A DNA stretch of 5,085 nt, taken from NCBI GenBank assembly GCA_955652715.1, contig CATPBS010000092.1:1-5085 (forward strand), written 5' to 3'. Below, piece after piece: positions 1 to 5,085 of this stretch. This DNA is from an uncultured Candidatus Udaeobacter sp. Its GTDB lineage: Bacteria; Verrucomicrobiota; Verrucomicrobiia; Chthoniobacterales; UBA10450. The position numbers and the translations under genes were made by a program. The first letter of the stretch is position 1, and the number at the start of each line of letters is the position of its first letter. The notes below the pieces were generated by a model, which had not been told where the DNA came from, did no database searches, and worked only from the letters and a program-made list of their open reading frames with translations.

Positions 1-315
1 AATTCTTTGATTGAGCTTCGAGCCCCCGAATTTTTCGGTTCCGGCGTCGCTCACAAGATCCAGGCGCGAACCATTTTCGCCGAGACGTAACTGCAAAACC
101 TCATCTGGATTTGTGAATGAATAACGAATCAGCGGCCCGTTTTGGACCAGTCGAAATGGCACCAGGACATCATTTTGCCGAAGCTGCCCCTGGAGATCGA
201 TGTGCTGTTGCGACTCGATCATGCGCACGGAGGCGAGAATGTCTTTGGCTGACGGCGGAGGCTGGGCGAAGATCGGCACGGAAACGATGAAGAACAACGT
301 GGCAATTCTTCGCAT
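1..315 (-). CDS. LolA-like outer-membrane lipoprotein-sorting family protein, N-terminal part
   Basis: This minus-strand reading frame is open for 105 codons from the ATG at 315-313 to the window edge, so the C-terminal part is missing. The protein begins MRRIATLFFIVSVPIFAQ, a typical signal peptide: two arginines, a hydrophobic core at about residues 4-16, and a likely cleavage after Ala17. The product should therefore be exported to the periplasm or cell surface. The mature part starts PPPSAKDILASVRMIE and continues as alternating beta-type segments, with FTNPDEVLQLRLGENGSRLD at about residues 67-86. From memory this resembles the LolA-like 'outer membrane lipoprotein-sorting' proteins annotated in Verrucomicrobiota; I could not run a search. 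LolA-fold proteins bind lipid or lipoprotein acyl chains in a hydrophobic half-barrel, but this subfamily has no function I can state. A GTG lies one codon upstream, directly after an in-frame stop (TGA GTG ATG), so the start is fixed to within one codon. No strong ribosome binding site is visible. It diverges from the PAP2 operon across 56 bases. Confidence 0.68.
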   Translation of the reverse strand, partial: MRRIATLFFIVSVPIFAQPPPSAKDILASVRMIESQQHIDLQGQLRQNDVLVPFRLVQNGPLIRYSFTNPDEVLQLRLGENGSRLDLVSDAGTEKFGGSKLNQRI

Positions 316-371
316 CACTCAGTTTTAAGTTTTACGCGGCATCGCGACACTTAAAAGTTAACATTTAACAC
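316..371. promoter_or_regulatory. Divergent intergenic region with nested inverted repeats
   Basis: These 56 bases must hold the promoters of both divergent genes if neither is read from further away. The region is AT-rich compared with its flanks. It contains a perfect 8-base inverted repeat, TTTTAAGT (323-330) against ACTTAAAA (349-356). Nested inside is CGCG (335-338) against CGCG (343-346) around GCAT. Next to the plus-strand start is a row of three related 7-base units, TTAAAAG, TTAACAT and TTAACAC (351-371), ending directly before the TTG start of the phosphatase gene. GTTAA (357-361) and TTAAC (365-369) form a further small dyad. I could not assign convincing -35/-10 boxes on either strand. 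The dyads could be an operator, a hairpin, or simply a by-product of AT-rich promoter DNA. Confidence 0.35.
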
Positions 372-1043
372 TTGGATCAAACTCTCTTTCATTTGATTAA
401 TCAACAATGGACGAGCTCGGTTCTGGACTTGTTCATGGCGGGGTTGAGCGATCCCGAGATTTGGCGACCGCTGTTTGTCGCAGTTGGACTTAGCGCGCTC
501 TTATTTGGCGGATTCAAAGCGCGCGCGTTCGTCATCTGCTTGGTCTTTGCTTTGCTAATCGGAGGCCTAGTCACGAGTGCGTTAAAATCGGCTGTGGATC
601 GCCGCCGGCCCAAACAGGTGGAGAGCGTGCGGATGGTCCAGTTGCAAAAGGCGCGTCCGAAATTTCTGACCCTTTTCAAGAAACCGACGATTCGCTTTTC
701 CGATTCCTCCGATCGCAGCCGGTCGGGACCATCATTTCCCTCAGGACACGTGGCGACGAACACGATAATTGCTGTCTTTTGTACGCTGTTTTACCGGCGG
801 CGGGGCTGGCTCTACTGGTTCGTCACCGCTGCGATCGGTTATTCGCGAATTTATCTCGGCGCGCATTGGCCCAGCGATGTGATCGCTACGGTTTTTCTCG
901 GCGTTGGTGAATCACTGTTCTTGTTCGCCCTATTCGAGTCGATCTGGAGGATCGCGGGCCGCACATGGATGTCGCAGCTCTTCGCGCGCCATCCAAGTTT
1001 GCTTGGTGATTCAGATGGTAGCGCGCCGCCACGCTCCACATGA
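372..1043 (+). CDS. PAP2-family membrane phosphatase (lipid or polyprenyl phosphatase)
   Basis: This 223-residue membrane protein carries the full catalytic signature of the PAP2 / type 2 phosphatidic acid phosphatase family. Motif 1 is K72-x6-R79-P80, motif 2 is P123-S-G-H126, and motif 3 is S158-R159-x5-H165-x3-D169. H165 would be the nucleophile and H126 the general acid, by family knowledge. Hydrophobic segments lie at about 33-48, 50-70, 127-141, 145-158 and 168-190. The loop between motifs 1 and 2 is about 42 residues long and rich in basic residues. Family members remove phosphate from undecaprenyl pyrophosphate, phosphatidylglycerol phosphate or lipid A; the sequence does not settle which. 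The start is TTG at 372: an in-frame TAA lies two codons upstream, and the N-terminus MDQTLFHLIN fits PAP2 proteins, whereas the first in-frame ATG (residue 22) would remove that conserved part. No Shine-Dalgarno sequence is seen. Its stop overlaps the next start (ATGA, 1040-1043), so it should be co-transcribed with the glycosyltransferases. Confidence 0.9.
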   Translation: MDQTLFHLINQQWTSSVLDLFMAGLSDPEIWRPLFVAVGLSALLFGGFKARAFVICLVFALLIGGLVTSALKSAVDRRRPKQVESVRMVQLQKARPKFLTLFKKPTIRFSDSSDRSRSGPSFPSGHVATNTIIAVFCTLFYRRRGWLYWFVTAAIGYSRIYLGAHWPSDVIATVFLGVGESLFLFALFESIWRIAGRTWMSQLFARHPSLLGDSDGSAPPRST

Positions 1044-2617
1044 GCACCACGCGCGCGGTCTGGTTTTTCATTGTCGCGCTGACGGCGATTCGGTTGTCAA
1101 TGCTGGCAACGACTGATCTGGAATTCGACGAAGCGCATTACTGGATGTGGTCGGAGCGCCTGGCGCCGGCCTATTTCAGCAAAGGGCCGGCGATCGCTTT
1201 TGTCATTCGGGCCAGCACTGCTGTTTTCGGCTCGAATGAGTTCGGCGTCCGCTTCTTCAGTCCGCTGCTCGCAGCCGGAACAAGTTTGCTCCTGTTTTAC
1301 TTCGCGCGCCGTCTGTTCAATGCCACCGCCGCCGTGTGGGCAGTCATCGCATTGAATGTCACTCCGATCTTCAATATCGGTTCCTTCCTGATGACCATTG
1401 ATGCGTTGTCGGTGTTTTTCTGGCTGGCGGCGATGTTCACATTTTGGCTGGCGGTGGAAAAGAGCCCGCATTTCTCCTGCTATTGGCCGCTTACAGGGTT
1501 GCTGATCGGGCTCGGTTTTCTTTCCAAATACACGAACGCACTTGAACTTGTGTCGATTGTGTTGGTGCTTGCCCTGGCTCCCCGGCTCAGACGGGAGTTT
1601 GCACGCCCGGGTCTGTACTCACTACTGGGCGTCTTCGCCGTTTGCACGGTCCCGCCGATACTCTGGAATCAGCAACACGCTTGGATTACGCTGGTGCATC
1701 TGCGTTCGCGGGGAAGTCTCGAGCACGGCTTTGGTGTTCATCCGGCCGAGGTTCTTTCGTTTGTGGGCGAGCATTTTCTGGCTTACTCGCCACTTTTCTT
1801 TCTAGCACTGGCTTGGGGCGTCATTGCAAGCTGGCGACGCGTCAATCAGCAATTCAAGGTGCTGTTCTTAATGTGGTTTGGCTTACCGGTGTTTCTCTTT
1901 TATCTGCTCCTTTCATTGAACAAAGCCGCTGCGCCAAATTGGGATGGACTCGCTTTTCTGGGCTTCGGCCTTTTGGCAATTCATTTCTGGTGGGAAAGAC
2001 TCGAAGCCGGCGTCACGTTACGCGTGGGAGCGGTCATGGCGGTACTCGTTGGGGTCACGATGAGCGTGATCGCGCTGGACACAGACTTGCTGTGCACGGT
2101 CGTGTACCAGTTGAAGCGAAGCGATCCAAGCGACAGGATGCGCGGATGGAAAAGCGCTACCAGAGCGCTGGAAAAAATGCGTAACGATCTGGAAATGAAA
2201 TTGGGCGAGAAACTTTTTTTGATTGCCGACGCTCGCGATCGCGCATCAGAGATTTCCTTTTATCTGCACGACAAACGGGTGGAAGGCCCGGGTCATCCAC
2301 CGGTTTATATCCCCGAATCGCAGGACATGGTAAATCAGTTCTCGTTTTGGCCGCGCTACGACGAGTTCGTCGAACTAAAAGCCGGTACGCCGCGGCCAGA
2401 GGGTGAAACGTACACCGAAGAGAACGGTATCAACCCCTTCGTTGGCCGTGATGCTCTCTTTATTCGGAGCGGCGAGAAGAAACACGTGCCGCATAACATC
2501 CGCGCTGCGTTTCAATCGACGGAGCCAGCCGGAACCATCGAGGTGCGGCGCTACGGCAGGGTCTTACGAACATGGCAGGTATTTCTTTGTCGTAACTATC
2601 GCACGCTTCCATTATGA
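1040..2617 (+). CDS. GT39/PMT_2-family (ArnT-like) membrane glycosyltransferase
   Basis: This 525-residue protein looks like a GT39/PMT_2 (dolichyl-phosphate-mannose mannosyltransferase, ArnT-like) enzyme. These GT-C enzymes take a sugar from a polyprenyl-phosphate carrier and place it on an acceptor at the outer face of the inner membrane. After a first hydrophobic helix (about 7-24) comes the first outer loop with the acidic pair D30-E31 in FDEAHYWMW, the expected catalytic/metal position. FSKGPAIAF (46-54) and FGSNEFGVRFFS (63-74) follow, both typical of the family. FLMTIDALSVFFW (116-128) and GLGFLSKYTNAL (157-168) match the usual later motifs. Many further hydrophobic segments run to about residue 345. 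DPSDRMRGW (362-370) is followed by a soluble C-terminal domain of about 150 residues, probably periplasmic. Length is normal for bacterial members. The acceptor (lipid A, lipid, glycan or protein) and the sugar cannot be told from sequence. ATGA overlaps at both ends tie it to the PAP2 and GT2 genes. No Shine-Dalgarno sequence is seen, so translational coupling is likely. Confidence 0.88.
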   Translation: MSTTRAVWFFIVALTAIRLSMLATTDLEFDEAHYWMWSERLAPAYFSKGPAIAFVIRASTAVFGSNEFGVRFFSPLLAAGTSLLLFYFARRLFNATAAVWAVIALNVTPIFNIGSFLMTIDALSVFFWLAAMFTFWLAVEKSPHFSCYWPLTGLLIGLGFLSKYTNALELVSIVLVLALAPRLRREFARPGLYSLLGVFAVCTVPPILWNQQHAWITLVHLRSRGSLEHGFGVHPAEVLSFVGEHFLAYSPLFFLALAWGVIASWRRVNQQFKVLFLMWFGLPVFLFYLLLSLNKAAAPNWDGLAFLGFGLLAIHFWWERLEAGVTLRVGAVMAVLVGVTMSVIALDTDLLCTVVYQLKRSDPSDRMRGWKSATRALEKMRNDLEMKLGEKLFLIADARDRASEISFYLHDKRVEGPGHPPVYIPESQDMVNQFSFWPRYDEFVELKAGTPRPEGETYTEENGINPFVGRDALFIRSGEKKHVPHNIRAAFQSTEPAGTIEVRRYGRVLRTWQVFLCRNYRTLPL

Positions 2618-3324
2618 GCGAGATGACCAACTCCCCGTCAGTTTCTGTCATCGTGCCCGTTTTTAATGAGGAAGAGAACCTGCCGATTTTGCAGGCGCAG
2701 CTGAGCGACGCCCTGAGCGGACTCAATTACGAAATCATTTTTGTCGATGATGGTTCGCTTGATGGCACGGCCGAGCGAATCGAAGCCGCGCCGAATATTC
2801 GACTGATTCGCTTCGAAAAAAATGCCGGCCAAAGCGCAGCGATCTTTGCCGGTCTCAAGGCAGCGCGCGGAGCGACTGTGGTTCTCATCGACGGCGATTT
2901 GCAAAATGATCCTGCTGATATTCCAAAGCTTCTTGCTGAAATTGGGCGCGGCGCCGATCTCGTCTGCGGCTACCGCGCAGAGCGCAGAGATACACTCGTG
3001 AAACGCGGGACAAGCTGGATCGCCAACGCCGTCCGCAGCCGTTTCACAAAAGATGGCGTACGCGATACTGGCTGCACGCTCAAGGCGATGCGGCGCGAAT
3101 GCGTCGGCGCGCTCGTTCCATTCAAGGGAATGCATCGTTTCATTCCCGCGTTAGTCAAAGCCGCAGGCTACCGGCTTATGGAAATCCCAGTGAACCATCG
3201 GCCTCGTCGGTTCGGCGAAAGCAAATACGGGTTGGGTAACCGCGCTGTGCGGGCGACAATCGATATGTTCGGCGTGCGCTGGCTGCTTTCCCGGCAATTG
3301 AAGTACAAGATTCGCGAGCCGTAA
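2614..3324 (+). CDS. GT2-family polyprenyl-phosphate glycosyltransferase, Dpm1/ArnC-like, without membrane anchor
   Basis: This 236-residue GT-A-fold glycosyltransferase resembles dolichol-phosphate mannose synthase (Dpm1) and ArnC, which load a nucleotide-activated sugar onto a polyprenyl phosphate at the cytoplasmic face. VSVIVPVFNEEENL (10-23) is the nucleotide-binding start of the fold, and FVDDGSLDGT (43-52) holds the conserved DDGS. LIDGDLQNDP (91-100) contains the metal-binding D93-x-D95. DTGCTLKAMRR (151-161) matches the acceptor-side segment of the family. MHRFIPALVKAAGY (173-186) and NHRPRRFGESKYG (194-206) are hallmarks of the polyprenyl-phosphate branch. Unlike ArnC or GtrB, it lacks the C-terminal pair of transmembrane helices: after residue 206 only a weak hydrophobic stretch (about 215-226) remains, so it is probably soluble or peripherally bound. 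It overlaps the GT39 gene by ATGA (2614-2617) and likely makes that enzyme's donor. The sugar is not identifiable. No flippase gene follows. Confidence 0.88.
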   Translation: MSEMTNSPSVSVIVPVFNEEENLPILQAQLSDALSGLNYEIIFVDDGSLDGTAERIEAAPNIRLIRFEKNAGQSAAIFAGLKAARGATVVLIDGDLQNDPADIPKLLAEIGRGADLVCGYRAERRDTLVKRGTSWIANAVRSRFTKDGVRDTGCTLKAMRRECVGALVPFKGMHRFIPALVKAAGYRLMEIPVNHRPRRFGESKYGLGNRAVRATIDMFGVRWLLSRQLKYKIREP

Positions 3325-3400
3325 GCGCTGCCTCGTGTCAAAACACGCTTGTCAACCTAGGCGCTGCCGCTAAGCTTGGCCTCCCGCACCGGGAATCTGC
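3325..3400. other. Intergenic gap, no supported element
   Basis: These 76 bases separate the GT2 stop from the EIIA start. They hold one short stem, CGTGT (3334-3338) against ACACG (3343-3347) around CAAA, with no T-run after it, and a direct repeat GCGCTGCC at 3325-3332 and 3361-3368. Neither is strong enough to call a terminator or regulatory site. GGGAA (3391-3395), five bases before the EIIA ATG, is the only Shine-Dalgarno-like sequence here and it is weak. A promoter for the EIIA gene may lie in the gap, but I cannot assign one. Confidence 0.3.
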
Positions 3401-3859
3401 ATGTCCTTGGCCAATTTACTTTCTGCCGAGCAAATCATCCCAGAGATGAAAGCGACGGAGCGCTGGGCGGCTATCGTCGAACTGATCGATTTGCTAGTGG
3501 GTCTTGGCAAAATCAAATCCCCAGATCGCGATCCCATTCTTAACGCACTTAGACAGCGCGAGGAAACCATGAGCACAGGAATCGGGTTCGGGATCGCCAT
3601 TCCACATTGTTCTTCCGACCGGCTCGACGAAGTCGTCGCCGCATTCGGAAGGTCCACTACCGGCATTGAGTTTGATGCGCTTGATAATTCCCCGGTGAAA
3701 TTCGTCGTGCTTTTCATCGTCCCGAAAAATCAATTTCAGACCCACCTGCGCACGTTAGCCTCGATTGCGAAGTTTCTGAATGACCGCTCCGTGCGCGAGA
3801 GTCTGGCCAGCGCGAAATCCGCCGACGAAATTTTGTCGATCTTTCGCGATCGTTCGTAA
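3401..3859 (+). CDS. Stand-alone PTS EIIA type-2 domain protein (PtsN/FruA-IIA-like)
   Basis: This 152-residue protein is a single PTS EIIA type-2 domain, the phosphoryl-carrier fold of the fructose/mannitol IIA and nitrogen-PTS IIANtr (PtsN) proteins. STGIGFGIAIPHC (58-70) carries the phosphorylated histidine, H69. The second conserved histidine, H115, lies in QTHLRTLASIAKFL (113-126). The opening LANLLSAEQIIPEMKATERW and the terminal SADEILSIFRD helix also match, and the length equals that of free-standing PtsN-type proteins. Such proteins accept phosphate from HPr/NPr and usually regulate transporters, kinases or metabolism instead of moving sugar. No EIIB/EIIC permease, HPr or enzyme I gene is in the window, which favours a regulatory role. 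C70 after the active histidine is slightly unusual, as many homologues have a small residue such as Gly, Ala or Thr there. The ATG is the first possible start after an in-frame TAA at 3371-3373. It lies between the sugar cassette and argS on the same strand, not overlapping either. I do not assign a gene symbol because ptsN and fructose-type IIA cannot be separated here. Confidence 0.88.
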   Translation: MSLANLLSAEQIIPEMKATERWAAIVELIDLLVGLGKIKSPDRDPILNALRQREETMSTGIGFGIAIPHCSSDRLDEVVAAFGRSTTGIEFDALDNSPVKFVVLFIVPKNQFQTHLRTLASIAKFLNDRSVRESLASAKSADEILSIFRDRS

Positions 3860-3909
3860 CTGAAGCGGGCGACCTCTGAATCGCCGAGCAAATGTCGATG
3901 CAGCGCTTA

Positions 3910-3938
3910 CAGAGGACCGCTACAGTTCAGCGACTCTG
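3910..3938 (+). promoter_or_regulatory. Possible hairpin in the argS leader
   Basis: Just before argS the RNA could fold with CAGAG (3910-3914) pairing CTCTG (3934-3938) and CGCT (3918-3921) pairing AGCG (3929-3932). This gives nine base pairs with a 3-by-1 internal loop and a 7-base end loop. It ends four bases before the ATG, so it would cover the ribosome landing area, and no Shine-Dalgarno sequence is visible there. A second AGCG at 3902-3905 could compete for the same CGCT. The stem is short and could arise by chance. No T-run follows, so it is not an intrinsic terminator, and I see no T-box features. Confidence 0.22.
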
Positions 3939-3942
3939 ACCG

Positions 3943-5085
3943 ATGGAAACCTTTCAGTCACTGCTTGCCAAAAAACTTTCGAATGCTTTGAAAAACGCCG
4001 GTTTGCCGGAGGCCGGCGAATTGAAGCCGGCAAGCGATCCGCGCTTCGGCGATTACCAGACTAACGCCGCCCTCGTACTCGGGAAGCAGCGCGGCGAAAA
4101 TCCGCGAGTTCTCGCGGAGAAGATCGTCGCGCAGGTTAATGCTGGCGATCTTTGCGAACAGCCGGTAGTCGCGGGGGCGGGTTTTATCAACTTCACACTT
4201 CGGTCCGGCGCAGTCGCTGAAAAGACAGTGGAGACGCTGCGGGACGAACGGCTCGGCGTTGCTGAGGCAAAATCGCCACGACGCATCGTGATTGATTTTG
4301 GCTCGCCCAATGTTGCCAAACCGATGCATGTGGGGCACATCCGCAGCACCGTGCTAGGCGACGCCCTTGCACGCATCGCGCAGTTTCTGGGGCACGAGGT
4401 GATCCGGGACAATCACATTGGCGATTGGGGCACGCAGTTCGGAATGGTCATTTACGGTTGGAAAAATCTATTGGATCGTCAAGCTCTGCAGCGCAATCCG
4501 CTGTCCGAGATTGTGCGCATTTACAAGGAAACAAACCAGCGAGCGACCGGTGACCCGCAAGTTCGCGAAGCCTGCCGCCAGGAGTTGATTAAGCTCCAGG
4601 CCGGCGACAAGGAAAACCTCGACATCTGGAACAAATGTGTTGCGTTCTCAATGCAGGATTTCGAGCACGTGTACAAGCTGCTGGACATCCATTACGACAT
4701 CCAATGCGGCGAGAGTTTTTACAACGATCGCCTGCCCGGGTTGGTCGAACGCCTGCTCAAATCAGGTATTGCCGAGATTAGCGACGGCGCGGTGGTCGTT
4801 TTCTTTCGCGATGTTCCAGAACTAGCCGATAAACCCTTGATCGTTCGCAAACGGGACGGCGGCTTTAATTATGCAACGACGGACCTAGCCACGGTTGATT
4901 ATCGCGTTAACGATTTGAAAGCGGACGCGATTTGGTACGTCGTGGGCGCGCCTCAGATTCTGCATTTCAAACAAATTTTCAATATTGCGCGATGCGAAGG
5001 TTACACGGCTGATCTGCGCCATATGACGTTTGGCAGCATTCTCGGCGAAGACCGGAAACTCATGAAGACGCGCTCCGGCGAGAAC
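3943..5085 (+). CDS. argS: Arginyl-tRNA synthetase, N-terminal and catalytic parts (cut by window edge)
   Basis: This class I aminoacyl-tRNA synthetase charges tRNA-Arg with arginine using ATP in the cytoplasm. The frame is open from ATG at 3943 to the window edge, giving 381 codons; bacterial ArgRS is usually about 550-600 residues, so roughly the last 200, including the DALR anticodon-binding domain, lie outside. The N-terminal tRNA D-loop-binding domain (about 1-105) shows FGDYQTNAAL (35-44) and GAGFINFTL (78-86). The catalytic core has the family signature SPNVAKPMHVGHIRST (121-136), in which HVGH (129-132) is the HIGH motif and K126 lies just before it. HIGDWGTQFGM (158-168), YATTDLA (310-316) and GEDRKLMKTRSG (368-379) follow, all typical of ArgRS. 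The KMSKS loop is replaced by MKTRSG, as is common in this enzyme; the upstream lysine is thought to compensate. The start is secure because an in-frame TGA sits one codon upstream (3937-3939). No Shine-Dalgarno sequence is seen. It follows the EIIA gene after 83 bases. Confidence 0.97.
   Translation, partial: METFQSLLAKKLSNALKNAGLPEAGELKPASDPRFGDYQTNAALVLGKQRGENPRVLAEKIVAQVNAGDLCEQPVVAGAGFINFTLRSGAVAEKTVETLRDERLGVAEAKSPRRIVIDFGSPNVAKPMHVGHIRSTVLGDALARIAQFLGHEVIRDNHIGDWGTQFGMVIYGWKNLLDRQALQRNPLSEIVRIYKETNQRATGDPQVREACRQELIKLQAGDKENLDIWNKCVAFSMQDFEHVYKLLDIHYDIQCGESFYNDRLPGLVERLLKSGIAEISDGAVVVFFRDVPELADKPLIVRKRDGGFNYATTDLATVDYRVNDLKADAIWYVVGAPQILHFKQIFNIARCEGYTADLRHMTFGSILGEDRKLMKTRSGEN

Noticed and set aside
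1642..2184. 180-codon plus-strand open frame inside the GT39 gene
   Set aside because: Out-of-frame shadow of a membrane protein gene; Arg/Ser/Gly-rich translation without motifs.
2213..2222. Run of seven T followed by GA in the GT39 gene as a programmed frameshift or sequencing error site
   Set aside because: The reading frame continues cleanly on both sides with sensible protein sequence (KLFLIADA), and the shifted frame just meets a stop at once; coincidence is the simpler view.
2638..3135. 165-codon open frame on the minus strand opposite the GT2 gene
   Set aside because: It lies fully inside a gene with complete family motifs, its translation has no recognisable family features and is rich in Cys, Arg and Ala as expected of a shadow frame.
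3334..3347. Short stem CGTGT/ACACG after the GT2 gene as an intrinsic terminator
   Set aside because: Only five base pairs and no run of T after it on either strand, so it does not meet the pattern of an intrinsic terminator.
3868..3885. Stem GGCGA/TCGCC after the EIIA gene as a terminator
   Set aside because: Five base pairs around an 8-base loop with no T-run; chance pairing is likely.
3958..4412. Two minus-strand open frames opposite argS (about 120 codons each)
   Set aside because: They are opposite highly conserved ArgRS motifs and overlap each other in different frames; no independent support.
5041..5085. Loss of the KMSKS motif in ArgRS as a sign of an inactive enzyme
   Set aside because: The MKTRSG form is common in functional arginyl-tRNA synthetases, and the lysine just before the HIGH motif (K126) is present.

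Overview
The window holds six protein-coding genes from what looks like a Gram-negative-type bacterium with a two-membrane envelope. My best guess is a member of the Verrucomicrobiota, perhaps the soil Chthoniobacterales/Spartobacteria group. That guess rests on remembered similarity of the leftmost protein to a LolA-like family annotated in that phylum, on moderate G+C judged by eye, and on the near absence of Shine-Dalgarno sequences. It is an inference, not a demonstrated placement.

Layout: positions 1-315 (minus strand) carry the first 105 codons of an exported LolA-like protein whose gene runs off the left edge. A short AT-rich divergent region (316-371) with nested inverted repeats separates it from a tightly packed plus-strand operon. 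That operon encodes a PAP2-family membrane phosphatase (372-1043), a multi-membrane-span GT39/PMT_2 (ArnT-like) glycosyltransferase (1040-2617) and a Dpm1/ArnC-like GT2 glycosyltransferase (2614-3324). Both junctions are ATGA start/stop overlaps. After a 76-base gap comes a stand-alone PTS EIIA type-2 (PtsN/FruA-IIA-like) protein (3401-3859). After an 83-base gap that contains a possible leader hairpin comes argS, arginyl-tRNA synthetase (3943 to the right edge, 381 codons present, C-terminal part missing).

How they work together: the three overlapping genes form a plausible lipid-linked sugar pathway. The GT2 enzyme would charge a polyprenyl phosphate with a sugar on the cytoplasmic side. 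The GT39 enzyme would move that sugar onto an envelope acceptor (lipid A, another lipid, glycan or protein) on the outer face of the inner membrane. The PAP2 enzyme would dephosphorylate either the carrier or the acceptor lipid. The divergently encoded LolA-like exported protein also points to the cell envelope. The EIIA and argS genes look like regulatory and housekeeping genes that share strand but no obvious pathway with the sugar cassette.

Nothing in the window looks like a mobile element, CRISPR array, tRNA or rRNA. I see no clearly undescribed system. The most interesting items are the make-up of the sugar-transfer cassette, the short GT2 enzyme with no membrane anchor, and the two small non-coding structures.
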